From NCBI RefSeq assembly GCF_003399645.1, contig NZ_NBXD01000013.1, forward strand, positions 60,017 through 124,016: DNA of 64,000 bases, in the 5' to 3' direction. The notes beneath the pieces were generated by a model. The model had not been told where the DNA came from. It saw nothing but the letters and a program-made list of their open reading frames with translations, and searched no databases. Of this stretch, positions 1-7,544 are shown in pieces (positions within the stretch are counted from its first letter, which is position 1; every line of letters begins with the position of its first letter). The stretch comes from Subtercola boreus. GTDB lineage: Bacteria; Actinomycetota; Actinomycetes; Actinomycetales; Microbacteriaceae. A program made the position numbers and the translations under genes.

Positions 1-444
1 GTCGGTGACCGTGTGGTCGATGCGGTCGCCGCGGCCGGCGGCTTCGCAGCGAACGCCGACCAGGGGCAGCAGAACCTCGCACGGGTGGTGGTCGACGGCG
101 AACAGCTCGTGATCCCGGAGCAGGGGGTCGCGCCGCCGCTCGGGTCTGCGGCCGCGGGTGGGGGTGCCGGGGTGGGCTGGGGGCAGGGTGCGGGCGGGGC
201 GGCAGGCTCCGGCGGGGCGTCGGGTGCGGGCGGGGCTGGCGGTGGTGCCGTGCCGCTGGTGAACGTGAACACCGCCGACCAGGCCGCTCTGGAGACGCTG
301 CCGCAGGTGGGCCCGGCGCTCGCCCAGCGCATCATCGCCTGGCGCACCGCCAACGGTCGCTTCACCCAACTCGACGACCTCAAGAACGTCACCGGCATCG
401 GCGACAAGACCTTCGAGGCACTGAAACCCCTGGTGACGATATGA
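1..444 (+). CDS. comEA: ComEA-type DNA-binding competence protein (5' partial)
   Basis: C-terminal 147 residues of a ComEA-like protein whose start lies before the window. The frame is open from base 1 and opens with GDRVVDAVAAAGGF, which resembles the end of an SLBB domain. A Gly/Ala/Ser-rich linker follows (about residues 45-85), then a helix-hairpin-helix domain (VNVNTADQAALETLPQVGP, then GIGDKTFEALKPL). In competence systems ComEA is a membrane-anchored receptor that binds double-stranded DNA outside the cell and passes it to ComEC. The stop overlaps the comEC ATG (ATGA at 441-444), so the two are translationally coupled. The HhH domain is clear; real DNA uptake in this organism is inferred only. 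Confidence 0.9.
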   Translation, partial: VGDRVVDAVAAAGGFAANADQGQQNLARVVVDGEQLVIPEQGVAPPLGSAAAGGGAGVGWGQGAGGAAGSGGASGAGGAGGGAVPLVNVNTADQAALETLPQVGPALAQRIIAWRTANGRFTQLDDLKNVTGIGDKTFEALKPLVTI

Positions 445-3400
445 GAGCGCGTGCTGTGCGTGCTGTGCGTGCTGGGCTTGCTGCTTCTGCGGCCTCTGCT
501 ACCCCTGCTGCGCGCGCGACCCATGCTGCGCGTGCGCGTGCTACCCCTGCTATCCCCGCAGCTCCGACCGCTCCGACCGCTCCGACCGCTCCGACCGCTC
601 CCGCTGCTTTCGCGGCCACCGCCGGTTCCTCTCTCGCGGCTGCCGCCGGTTCTGCCGCCCGGGCGGTCCGCGTGGAGCGGCTGGCGGCTGGGGCGCGTCT
701 GGACCTGCGGCTCATACTGCCGGCTGTGGCGTGCTGGGTCGTCGCGGGCGCGCTTGTCGGCCTGCCGCGAGAGGTGGTGGCGCTCGTTTCGGGCGGGATC
801 GCGATCGGCCTGCTCGCGTTGGCGGTGATGCTCGTCACTGTGCTGCTGGGAGCGGGTCAGAAGCGCTGGCGGGGGCGGAGGCGAGGGCGGCGGTGGGCGC
901 CGGCGCTGGCCGTCCTCGCGATGACCTGCGCCGCTGGCGGGCTGGTGGCGACGTGCGTCGGTGCGCAGCTGCCCGAACGGCAACCCGCAGCGCTCTCGCC
1001 GCTGCTCGCCCACACCCTCACGCTGCACCTCACTGTAGGTTCGTCAGCGATTCCGACCGCGGGGGCCGGATTCGACCGGACCGAAACGAGCCTGCGGTTC
1101 ACAGCGACAGCCTCTTCTGTCGCATCCGGAGACACCACGGTCGCTGCGCACACGCCGGTGCTGGTGTTCCTGCGCCCCGACTCGCATCGACACCCGTTCG
1201 AGATCGGAGACGAGCTCGAGGTGCGCGGCAGGCTGAGAGCGACAGATCCCGGTGAGGGCGTGGCCTACCTCTTCTTCGCCGACGCACCGCCGGTACTGCT
1301 GTGCTCCGCCCCCTGGTACCTGGCGTGGGCAAACCAGCTGCGCTCATCATTCCGCGACAGCGCCACCGACCTGCCCGGAGACGGTGCCCAGCTCGTTCCC
1401 GGGCTCGCCATCGGCGACGTCAGTCTCGTGGGTGATGAGCTCAACCAGCAGATGATTGGCAGCGGACTCAGCCACCTCACCGCCGTGTCCGGCGCCAACT
1501 GTGCGATCGTGGTCGCCGCGATCATGCTCCTCGGCGGGCTGCTCCGTCTCTCGCGCCGGGGCCGCATCGCGCTGTCACTCGTCGTGATGATCGGATTCGT
1601 GGTGCTGGTCACCCCCTCATCATCCGTGGTCCGCGCAGCGGTGATGGCAACGATCGTGCTCGTGACGCTGGCCTCCGGTCGGTCGCCGAAGGGTCTGCCG
1701 GCGCTCGCGCTTGCCACGATCATCCTGCTCGCCTGTGGTCCGTGGCTCGCCCGCAACTACGGGCTGGCCCTCTCGGTACTTGCGACGGGCGGGCTCCTCG
1801 TGCTGGCAAGACCGCTTCAGCACGCTCTGCAGAGATGGGTGCCCGGCTGGCTCGCACTCGTCATTGCGGTTCCTCTGGCAGCCCAACTGGCCTGCCAACC
1901 CGTTCTGCTGCTGCTCTCGCCGACCATTTCGACGTACAGCGTCGTCGCCAATCTCCTCGCCGAGCCGGCCGCACCCGTTGCGACGGTGGCCGGGCTGGTG
2001 TCCTGCGTCATCGGAGCCCTGCTGCCGGCGCTCGCCCCCGCAGGAGCCTGGCTCACGTGGGTTCCCGCATCGTGGATCGCCGGCGTCGCCCGCTTCTTCG
2101 CCACCGCACCCGGGTCGAGCCTGCCCTGGCTCGGAGGGGCACCGGGAGTCGCGCTCGTGCTGCTGCTGACCGGCGCAGCCCTCGTGGTTCTGCTGTTGCG
2201 CTCCCCGCCGGCCGATCGTGGCAGCCCCCTACCGGCAGTCGCCGGCGCCGGCCACGGGGGTCCGCGGGCCGTAACCGAAGTCGCCGGTCGCGGGACCCGT
2301 CGTCCCGCAGCCAGCCCCGAAGCCGCCGGCGCCGACCGCGGGACTCGTCGATCCGTAGCAACCCCCGCAGCCGACCGCGCCCCGGCAGCCACCACCGTCG
2401 CTTCCGCCGCTTTCCCTGCGAGGCGGTCCAGGCGCGATGCCCGTGCTGTCGTACGGGCCGTTGCGGGAGGAGTGCTCCTCCTGGCTGCGGCCGGTTACCT
2501 CGGAACGACAGTCGGCCCGGCGGTTCTCGCCGGGCACGCGTGGCCCGAGAACTGGCAGATCGCGGCCTGCGACATCGGCCAGGGTGACGCCGTCGTCGTG
2601 CGCAGTCACGTCGCGCCCGGCATTCCACAGCCTCTGCCACCCGCTCCGGCTGGGGCCGCCCCTGGCGCCACGCCCGACCCAGCCGCCCCGACACCGGCCC
2701 GGGACCCGGCCGCCACCGCCCCCGACCCCGCACGCGACCCAGCCGCCCCGGTACCCGCACCGCCGCCCGACGCCATCGCAGTCATCGATGTGGGCCCCGA
2801 TCCTGCGCTCCTCACGACGTGCCTCGACCGGCTCGGCATCACCACGATCGATCTGCTCGTGCTCACGCACTACGACCTCGACCACGTGGGCGGTCTCAGT
2901 GCCGTGGTCGGCCGTGTGCGAACGGTTCTGATCGGTCCGCCGCAGGATGCGCGCGACGAGCGCATGGCCCAGACTCTCGCAGCGGGTGGTGCCGAGGTGC
3001 GCCAGGCCCGCCGCGGCGACACGGGAGCGCTCGGCACCATCGGCTGGAGCATCCTGTGGCCCGAGCGGGGCACCACGTTGCGCGGCAATGACGCGAGCGT
3101 GACGGTGCAGTTCGCGGGAGCGTTCCGGTCGCTGTTCCTGGGCGACCTCGGTGAAGACGCGCAGCGTCAGGTCGCCCGCGCCAACACCCTCACTGATGAA
3201 GACGTCGTGAAGGTGGCGCACCACGGGAGTGCAGACCAGAGCGAAGCGTTCTACCAGGCGATCACCGCAGAGGTGGGCATTGTCTCGGTCGGCACCGACA
3301 ACCGCTACGGGCATCCGACCGACCGGCTTCTGGGCATTCTCGCCCGAACGGGTACGGTGGCCTATCGCACCGACCGGCTGGGGATGATCGTGCTCGCTCC

Positions 3401-3464
3401 CTCCGCACAGGGGATCGTGGTGTGGTCAGAGGGTCAGGCTAGGGTTGAGAGCAACAGGAAGTGA
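441..3464 (+). CDS. comEC: ComEC/Rec2 family DNA internalization channel
   Basis: Predicted 1007-residue integral membrane protein that would carry single-stranded DNA into the cytoplasm. An Ala/Arg/Thr/Pro-rich N-terminus (about residues 1-75) built from short DNA repeats precedes the first membrane helices (LRLILPAVACWVVAGALVG). The ComEC hallmark HLTAVSGANCAIV lies near residues 343-356, followed by many hydrophobic helices. A polar Arg/Ala linker leads to a C-terminal metallo-beta-lactamase-like domain with DIGQGDAVVV near 710, the metal motif THYDLDHVGG near 805-815 and VAHHGS near 925. A Pro/Ala-rich insert of about 50 residues sits inside this last domain, between GDAVVVRS and IAVIDVGPD. 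The ATG at 441 overlaps the comEA stop; a later start nearer residue 80 is possible given the low-complexity N-terminus. Confidence 0.92.
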   Translation: MRARAVRAVRAGLAASAASATPAARATHAARARATPAIPAAPTAPTAPTAPTAPAAFAATAGSSLAAAAGSAARAVRVERLAAGARLDLRLILPAVACWVVAGALVGLPREVVALVSGGIAIGLLALAVMLVTVLLGAGQKRWRGRRRGRRWAPALAVLAMTCAAGGLVATCVGAQLPERQPAALSPLLAHTLTLHLTVGSSAIPTAGAGFDRTETSLRFTATASSVASGDTTVAAHTPVLVFLRPDSHRHPFEIGDELEVRGRLRATDPGEGVAYLFFADAPPVLLCSAPWYLAWANQLRSSFRDSATDLPGDGAQLVPGLAIGDVSLVGDELNQQMIGSGLSHLTAVSGANCAIVVAAIMLLGGLLRLSRRGRIALSLVVMIGFVVLVTPSSSVVRAAVMATIVLVTLASGRSPKGLPALALATIILLACGPWLARNYGLALSVLATGGLLVLARPLQHALQRWVPGWLALVIAVPLAAQLACQPVLLLLSPTISTYSVVANLLAEPAAPVATVAGLVSCVIGALLPALAPAGAWLTWVPASWIAGVARFFATAPGSSLPWLGGAPGVALVLLLTGAALVVLLLRSPPADRGSPLPAVAGAGHGGPRAVTEVAGRGTRRPAASPEAAGADRGTRRSVATPAADRAPAATTVASAAFPARRSRRDARAVVRAVAGGVLLLAAAGYLGTTVGPAVLAGHAWPENWQIAACDIGQGDAVVVRSHVAPGIPQPLPPAPAGAAPGATPDPAAPTPARDPAATAPDPARDPAAPVPAPPPDAIAVIDVGPDPALLTTCLDRLGITTIDLLVLTHYDLDHVGGLSAVVGRVRTVLIGPPQDARDERMAQTLAAGGAEVRQARRGDTGALGTIGWSILWPERGTTLRGNDASVTVQFAGAFRSLFLGDLGEDAQRQVARANTLTDEDVVKVAHHGSADQSEAFYQAITAEVGIVSVGTDNRYGHPTDRLLGILARTGTVAYRTDRLGMIVLAPSAQGIVVWSEGQARVESNRK
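562..597 (+). repeat. 9-bp tandem repeat inside comEC (4 copies)
   Basis: Four perfect copies of CTCCGACCG lie in tandem. They are read in frame and encode a repeated Ala-Pro-Thr tract near residues 40-52 of ComEC. Upstream at about 449-475 a GTGCTGTGC-type 9-bp repeat also occurs. Both units are multiples of three, so copy-number change would keep the frame. Confidence 0.9.
2675..2750 (+). repeat. Direct repeat in the comEC Pro/Ala insert
   Basis: The 16-mer CGACCCAGCCGCCCCG occurs at 2675-2690 and again at 2735-2750, exactly 60 bp (20 codons) apart. It lies in the Pro/Ala-rich insertion of the metallo-beta-lactamase domain and suggests the insert grew by in-frame duplication. Confidence 0.85.
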
Positions 3465-3471
3465 GGGTGTC

Positions 3472-4548
3472 GTGGCGGCTGTTCGGGGTTCGCGGGCGGG
3501 TTCCGCGGGCGGCGCATCGCGAGGTGGCGCGGCAGCGAAGGGCTCGTCGAAGAGCTCCGCCCCGGTCATCCCGCAGCTCTCCTGGGAACAGATCCGCCCG
3601 GCAGCCGTGGTGCTCGTCTCGGGCACCGAGACGTTCCTCGCCGAGCGCGCCATTCGCCAGCTGCGCGAGTTGCTCAAGGTCGAAGATCCGAGCCTCGAGA
3701 TCAGCGACATCGACGCCGCGAGCTATGCGCCGGGCGAGCTTCTCACCATGGCCAGCCCGTCACTGTTCGGAGAGCCGCGCATGATCAGGGTCTCCTCCGT
3801 CGAGAAGTGCACCGACGCTTTTCTCACCGAGGCAGTCGAGTACCTGGGGTATCCCGCAGATGACACGTACGTCGTTCTGAGGCACGGCGGGGGAGTTCGC
3901 GGCAAACGTCTTCTCGACGCGGTACGGGCCAGCACGGGCGACGTCGTCGAAGTGGTCTGTGGTGAGCTGAAGAAAGACTCGGAACGCTACGACTTCGCGG
4001 TTGCCGAATTTCGGGCTGCGGGGCGACGCGTGACGCCCAGTGCGGTGCGGGCGCTCGTCTCGGCCTTCACCGACGACCTCGCCGAGCTCTCGAGCGCGTG
4101 CATGCAGCTGATCGCCGACACCAGTGATGAGATCACCGAGGTCACGGTCGAGAAGTACTACTCGGGCCGGGTCGAGACGAATGCGTTCGCCGTGGCCGAC
4201 AGTGCCATCGCGGGGCGGTACGGTGAGGCGCTGACGCTGCTGAGGCACGCGCTCGCGACGGGGGCTGATCCGGTACCGATGGTCGCCGCCTTCGCGATGA
4301 AGCTCCGCACGATGGCGAAGGTGCTGGGCTCTCGCGGGGGCGGGGGGCAGCTCGCCGGGCAACTCGGGATGGCCCCGTGGCAGATCGACCGCGCCCGCCG
4401 CGACCTGCAGGGCTGGACGGGCGAGGGCCTCGGCCGCAGCATCCAGGTACTCGCGGAGACCGACGAGAACATCAAGGGCGGCAGTCGCGATCCCGTCTAC
4501 TCCCTCGAGCGCATGATCGCCACGATCGCCAGCCGCGGCGAGCGCTGA
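3472..4548 (+). CDS. holA: DNA polymerase III subunit delta
   Basis: Predicted 358-residue clamp-loader delta subunit, which opens the beta sliding clamp. The N-terminal region has the delta-family pattern VVLVSGTETFLAERAIRQL, then FGEPRMIRVSSVEK; the C-terminal half carries the helical collar domain (ALTLLRHALATGADPVPMVAAFAMKLRTM shortened here to its start, ALTLLRHALATGADP). I chose GTG 3472 because AGGAAGTGAGGG just upstream is a good ribosome-binding site and lies over the comEC stop; a TTG at 3445 would add nine residues inside comEC. A Gly/Ser/Ala-rich stretch of about 30 residues precedes the conserved core. comEA-comEC-holA is a common bacterial gene order. Confidence 0.9.
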   Translation: MAAVRGSRAGSAGGASRGGAAAKGSSKSSAPVIPQLSWEQIRPAAVVLVSGTETFLAERAIRQLRELLKVEDPSLEISDIDAASYAPGELLTMASPSLFGEPRMIRVSSVEKCTDAFLTEAVEYLGYPADDTYVVLRHGGGVRGKRLLDAVRASTGDVVEVVCGELKKDSERYDFAVAEFRAAGRRVTPSAVRALVSAFTDDLAELSSACMQLIADTSDEITEVTVEKYYSGRVETNAFAVADSAIAGRYGEALTLLRHALATGADPVPMVAAFAMKLRTMAKVLGSRGGGGQLAGQLGMAPWQIDRARRDLQGWTGEGLGRSIQVLAETDENIKGGSRDPVYSLERMIATIASRGER

Positions 4549-4583
4549 CCCGCCCGCCCCGACCGGGATGCGTGTCTCGAGGT

Positions 4584-4652
4584 GCGCAATTCAGGCTTAG
4601 GGAACCGCCGCGGCTAGATGCTCCGCGCCCCCTTCACCCGCCTGAATTGCGC
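4584..4652. repeat. 13-bp perfect inverted repeat in the holA-rpsT gap
   Basis: GCGCAATTCAGGC at 4584-4596 is the exact reverse complement of GCCTGAATTGCGC at 4640-4652, with 43 bp between the arms. It lies in the non-coding stretch between two convergent genes and is separate from the rpsT terminator. It could form a cruciform or be a REP-like palindromic element; only this copy was noticed in the window. Confidence 0.8.
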
Positions 4653-4684
4653 GCAGAAGGAATCCACGCGGCCCGGGAGCGCAG

Positions 4685-4710
4685 AAAAGCCCCGCCGAAG
4701 CGGGGCTTTT
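4685..4710 (-). terminator. Rho-independent terminator of rpsT (bidirectional)
   Basis: A perfect 11-bp stem, AAAAGCCCCGC at 4685-4695 and GCGGGGCTTTT at 4700-4710, with a CGAA loop. It lies about 50 bp beyond the rpsT stop. The A- and T-runs on both sides let it serve convergent holA as well. Confidence 0.9.
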
Positions 4711-4758
4711 CGAAACCGGATCAGCTTCGCGCGAGAAGCGCGCGCGAAGCAAAAAAAC

Positions 4759-5019
4759 TCAGAGTGCGGCGACCGACTTGCTGATCGACGACTTACAGTT
4801 CGCAGCCTGGTTCTTGTGGATGACGCCCTTGCTGGCAGCCTTGTCGAGCTTCTTGCTCGCGAGGGTCAGCGCGGTGGCGGCCTTCTCCTTGTCGCCGGCG
4901 GCGACGCTCGCCTTGACGGCGCGGATGGCGGTCTTCAGCTCACTCTTGACGGCCTTGTTGCGCTCGTTCGCCTTGGCGTTGGTGCCGATACGCTTGATCT
5001 GGGACTTGATGTTTGCCAC
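4759..5019 (-). CDS. rpsT: 30S ribosomal protein S20
   Basis: Complete 86-residue S20, a primary 16S rRNA-binding protein of the small subunit. It begins [20 protein letters not shown], which is typical, and is Lys/Ala-rich throughout with the expected helical pattern and family-typical length. The start is GTG, preceded on the minus strand by AGAGGG. It is monocistronic, convergent with holA and divergent from the aminotransferase at 5217, and is followed by a strong terminator. Confidence 0.98.
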   Translation of the reverse strand: MANIKSQIKRIGTNAKANERNKAVKSELKTAIRAVKASVAAGDKEKAATALTLASKKLDKAASKGVIHKNQAANCKSSISKSVAAL

Positions 5020-5216
5020 TGGATTACCCTCTGTATCTGTTGATCTGTACGCACTCTGTGCGCAGCAATTCGGAAAATGATTCGCAGCCCGCGCAGACGA
5101 AGAAGCGATCCACTGAATGAAACGCAGGCGTCTCGGGCGCGGCTACGGAAGCCAACAGGCAACATTACCAGTTGCGGGCGGTAACGACAATCTCGTTCAG
5201 CAACTACCGTTGAGAC
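5020..5216. promoter_or_regulatory. Divergent rpsT / aminotransferase promoter region
   Basis: Non-coding region with starts facing outward on both sides. For the plus-strand gene, TACCGT at 5205-5210 ends 6 nt before ATG 5217 with no Shine-Dalgarno, predicting a leaderless mRNA. An inverted repeat TTACC-N10-GGTAA at 5165-5184 could be an operator for either side. I could not place an rpsT promoter with confidence. Confidence 0.5.
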
Positions 5217-6374
5217 ATGCCCAGCCTCGCCGCCCACATGGACTCGGTTCCGCCCTCCGGTATCCGCCGCATCTTCGAGCTGGCACAATCGCTCGACGAT
5301 GTCGTCTTCCTGGCCGTCGGTGAGCCCGACGTGGCGGTCGCTCCGCACATCCTCGCAGAGGCCGAACGTGCCTGGCAGGCCGACGAGACCGACTACACGC
5401 CGAATGGCGGACTTCCCGAGCTCAGGGAAGCCATCGTGGCAAAGCTCGAGGCCCAGAACGGCATCACGGTCGACACCGAACAGGTCTGGGTGACGAATGG
5501 CGGCATGCACGCCCTCTACCTGGCGATGACCCTTGCCCTGGGCCCCGGCGACGAGGTGCTGCTGCCCGACCCGGGGTATTCGACCTTCCCGATGAACGCC
5601 CGGATGATCTCTGCCGTGCCGGTTCCCTATACCCTCCGCCAGTCGAACGACTTTCTGCCCGATCTCGAGGAGCTCGAGCGTCTGGTGACGGATCGCACCC
5701 GCATGCTCATCATCAATTCCCCCTCGAACCCCCTCGGCGCGATCTTTCCAAAACCTGTGATCGAGTCGTTGCTCGCCTTTGGCAGGAAGCACGACCTCTG
5801 GATTCTCAGCGACGAGGTCTACGAATGCTTCACCTACGGTGCCCTGCACACCAGTGTTGCTTCCCTCGACACCGACGACCGGGTGTTCTCGGTCTTCTCC
5901 CTCTCGAAGACCTACGCACTCACCGGTGCGCGCATCGGGTACCTCGTCACCCCGCCCGGAATGGCCGCACTGATGCGTTCGGCGCAGGAGGCGATGATCA
6001 GCTGCATCAACACGCCCACCCAGCGCGCCGCCATCGCCGCGATCACGGGCCCGCAGGAGCACGTCGCGAGCGCCGCCGCGCACTACCGCGAGAATCTCGG
6101 GGTGGCGACGCGTCTGCTCGATGAGCTCGGCATCCATTACCTCGAGCCTTCAGGAGCGTTCTACCTCTGGGTCGACGTGTCGTACGCGACCCATGGGGAT
6201 GTCGCGGAGTGGGCCGAGCGCTTTCTGCTCGAACAGCGGGTGGCCGTCGCTCCGGGCAGCGCGTTCGGCCGACACGGCGAGGGGTGGATCCGGTTGTGCG
6301 TGGCGGCGGATCCGCGGGACATCGAGACGGGCATCCGCCGCCTGCCGCGGCCCCCGGTCGCGCACACCGCATAG
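5217..6374 (+). CDS. PLP-dependent class I/II aminotransferase
   Basis: 385-residue fold-type I aminotransferase of the aspartate aminotransferase superfamily. Visible are the N-terminal GEPD motif, the SNPLG segment (INSPSNPLGAIF), the cofactor Asp region (ILSDEVYECF) and the Schiff-base lysine K231 in SLSKTYALTGARIGY. The C-terminal carboxylate-binding Arg is likely in WIRLCVA. Substrate is not predictable; aspartate, alanine or aromatic amino acids are all possible. It appears monocistronic and leaderless. Its last codons and stop lie in the first copy of a 17-bp tandem repeat, so the extreme C-terminus (residues VAHTA) is probably repeat-derived. Confidence 0.9.
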   Translation: MPSLAAHMDSVPPSGIRRIFELAQSLDDVVFLAVGEPDVAVAPHILAEAERAWQADETDYTPNGGLPELREAIVAKLEAQNGITVDTEQVWVTNGGMHALYLAMTLALGPGDEVLLPDPGYSTFPMNARMISAVPVPYTLRQSNDFLPDLEELERLVTDRTRMLIINSPSNPLGAIFPKPVIESLLAFGRKHDLWILSDEVYECFTYGALHTSVASLDTDDRVFSVFSLSKTYALTGARIGYLVTPPGMAALMRSAQEAMISCINTPTQRAAIAAITGPQEHVASAAAHYRENLGVATRLLDELGIHYLEPSGAFYLWVDVSYATHGDVAEWAERFLLEQRVAVAPGSAFGRHGEGWIRLCVAADPRDIETGIRRLPRPPVAHTA

Positions 6375-6461
6375 CCGCGCACACCGCATAGCCGCGCACA
6401 CCGCATAGCCGCGCACACCGCACAGCCGCTCGCACCGCACAGCCGCTCGCACCGCACAGCA
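6360..6461 (+). repeat. 17-bp tandem repeat (6 copies) across the end of the aminotransferase gene
   Basis: Six head-to-tail units. Copies 1-3 are GCGCACACCGCATAGCC (6360-6376, 6377-6393, 6394-6410); copy 4 (6411-6427) has one change; copies 5 and 6 (6428-6461) share GCTCGCACCGCACAGC. The TAG stop at 6372-6374 is inside copy 1. The graded divergence suggests expansion from one end. Confidence 0.95.
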
Positions 6462-6483
6462 CGGCGGCGAGGCCGGGCCGGAG

Positions 6484-7395
6484 TCAGCCGGCGTACGACC
6501 CCGTGCGCAGCTCGTCGAGCAGGCTGGGACCGTTCGGCTCCCAGCCGAGGTCGATGCGCGCCGCCGAACCGGCGGCCTGCTGATCGAGCAGCAGCGCCTC
6601 ACCGAACGGCTGGCCCAGCAGCTCGTAGGTCTCGTCGTCGGTCGAGGGCGAAACGCGCCCATCGAGTCCGGCGGCTGTGGATGCTGCCTGCCCGAGCTCC
6701 TCGACGGTCGGGCTGTCTCCGCCCACACCGAGATAGGAGCTGCCTGCCGCCGCGAGGTCGAACGCGAGGATGTACAGCTCGGCCAGATCGTCGACGTGCA
6801 CCGTCGTCCAGTGCTGCTCGCCGCTGCCGATCAGTTTGAGCGACGACTCCCCGGCCGCCCCGGTCTCGCCGGAGACCACGGTCGTCCGCGGCGCCTGCAC
6901 AATGCTGTTCGGGATGCCCTGGCCGTATCCGTAGACGATGCCGGGCATGATCAGGGTGGTCTTGACGCCTTCGGCGCCGAGCACGCGCTGCTCGATGGCA
7001 CCGCGCCAGGCGGTGATCGCCGGTGGATTCTGGGGCGAGCGCTCGGTGAGATCGCTCCCGTTGCCGAGCACCCACACGCCGCCCGTGTGAACGTATGGCT
7101 TGTCGCTGCCCTCCAGACCGGCCAAGACAGCAGTGACGAGGGCGTCATCGATGGCAGCGCTCGTCTCGTCGCCGGGGGAGGCGACGTGGATGACCCCGTC
7201 GCTCTGCCGGGCCTGCTCTTCGAGCAACGGGGTGTCGGTGATGTCGCCGACGACGGCCTTCGCGCCGAGTCCGGCCACGATCGCGGCCTTCTCGCCCGAG
7301 CGCACGAGCGCGGTGACCTCACGCCCCTGGTCGAGCAGGTGACGGAGAATGGCTGATCCTACGAATCCGGTCGCGCCGGTCAGAAAAATACTCAT
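6484..7395 (-). CDS. Atypical NAD(P)-dependent SDR / epimerase-family protein
   Basis: 303-residue Rossmann-fold protein. It opens MSIFLTGATGFVGSAILRHL, giving the TGxxGFVG dinucleotide-binding motif of extended/atypical SDRs at residues 6-13. A second motif (VVGDITD) lies near 48-54. The canonical catalytic YxxxK is not seen: the corresponding segment reads AITAWRGAIEQRVL near residues 127-139. This is common in atypical members of this branch. The start ATG 7395 is preceded by GGAGGAG, although the open frame extends further upstream. It is convergent with the aminotransferase and divergent from lepA. The substrate is unknown. Confidence 0.85.
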   Translation of the reverse strand: MSIFLTGATGFVGSAILRHLLDQGREVTALVRSGEKAAIVAGLGAKAVVGDITDTPLLEEQARQSDGVIHVASPGDETSAAIDDALVTAVLAGLEGSDKPYVHTGGVWVLGNGSDLTERSPQNPPAITAWRGAIEQRVLGAEGVKTTLIMPGIVYGYGQGIPNSIVQAPRTTVVSGETGAAGESSLKLIGSGEQHWTTVHVDDLAELYILAFDLAAAGSSYLGVGGDSPTVEELGQAASTAAGLDGRVSPSTDDETYELLGQPFGEALLLDQQAAGSAARIDLGWEPNGPSLLDELRTGSYAG

Positions 7396-7481
7396 ACCTG
7401 TTCTAACTCCTCCACAGGCCAGAGATTCCCGCCCGTTCTCCACAGAATCCGGGCGCGGAGCCGCGCGGAGCATCTGTCTCG

Positions 7482-7487
7482 TAAACT
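7482..7487 (+). promoter_or_regulatory. Candidate lepA -10 hexamer
   Basis: TAAACT lies 57 bp before the lepA GTG. This leaves a leader of about 50 nt that carries the GAAGGA ribosome-binding site. No clear -35 was found. Confidence 0.4.
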
Positions 7488-7544
7488 TCTCTGAGCACAC
7501 CGCCCGGTTTCCCGGCGGGTACCGCACAACACCAGAAGGAACGC

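Noticed and set aside
3445..3471. TTG start for holA nine codons upstream
   Set aside because: GTG 3472 has the ribosome-binding site; the extension lies within comEC.
6360..6461. CRISPR array
   Set aside because: Units are directly adjacent with no spacers; it is a plain tandem repeat. No cas genes.
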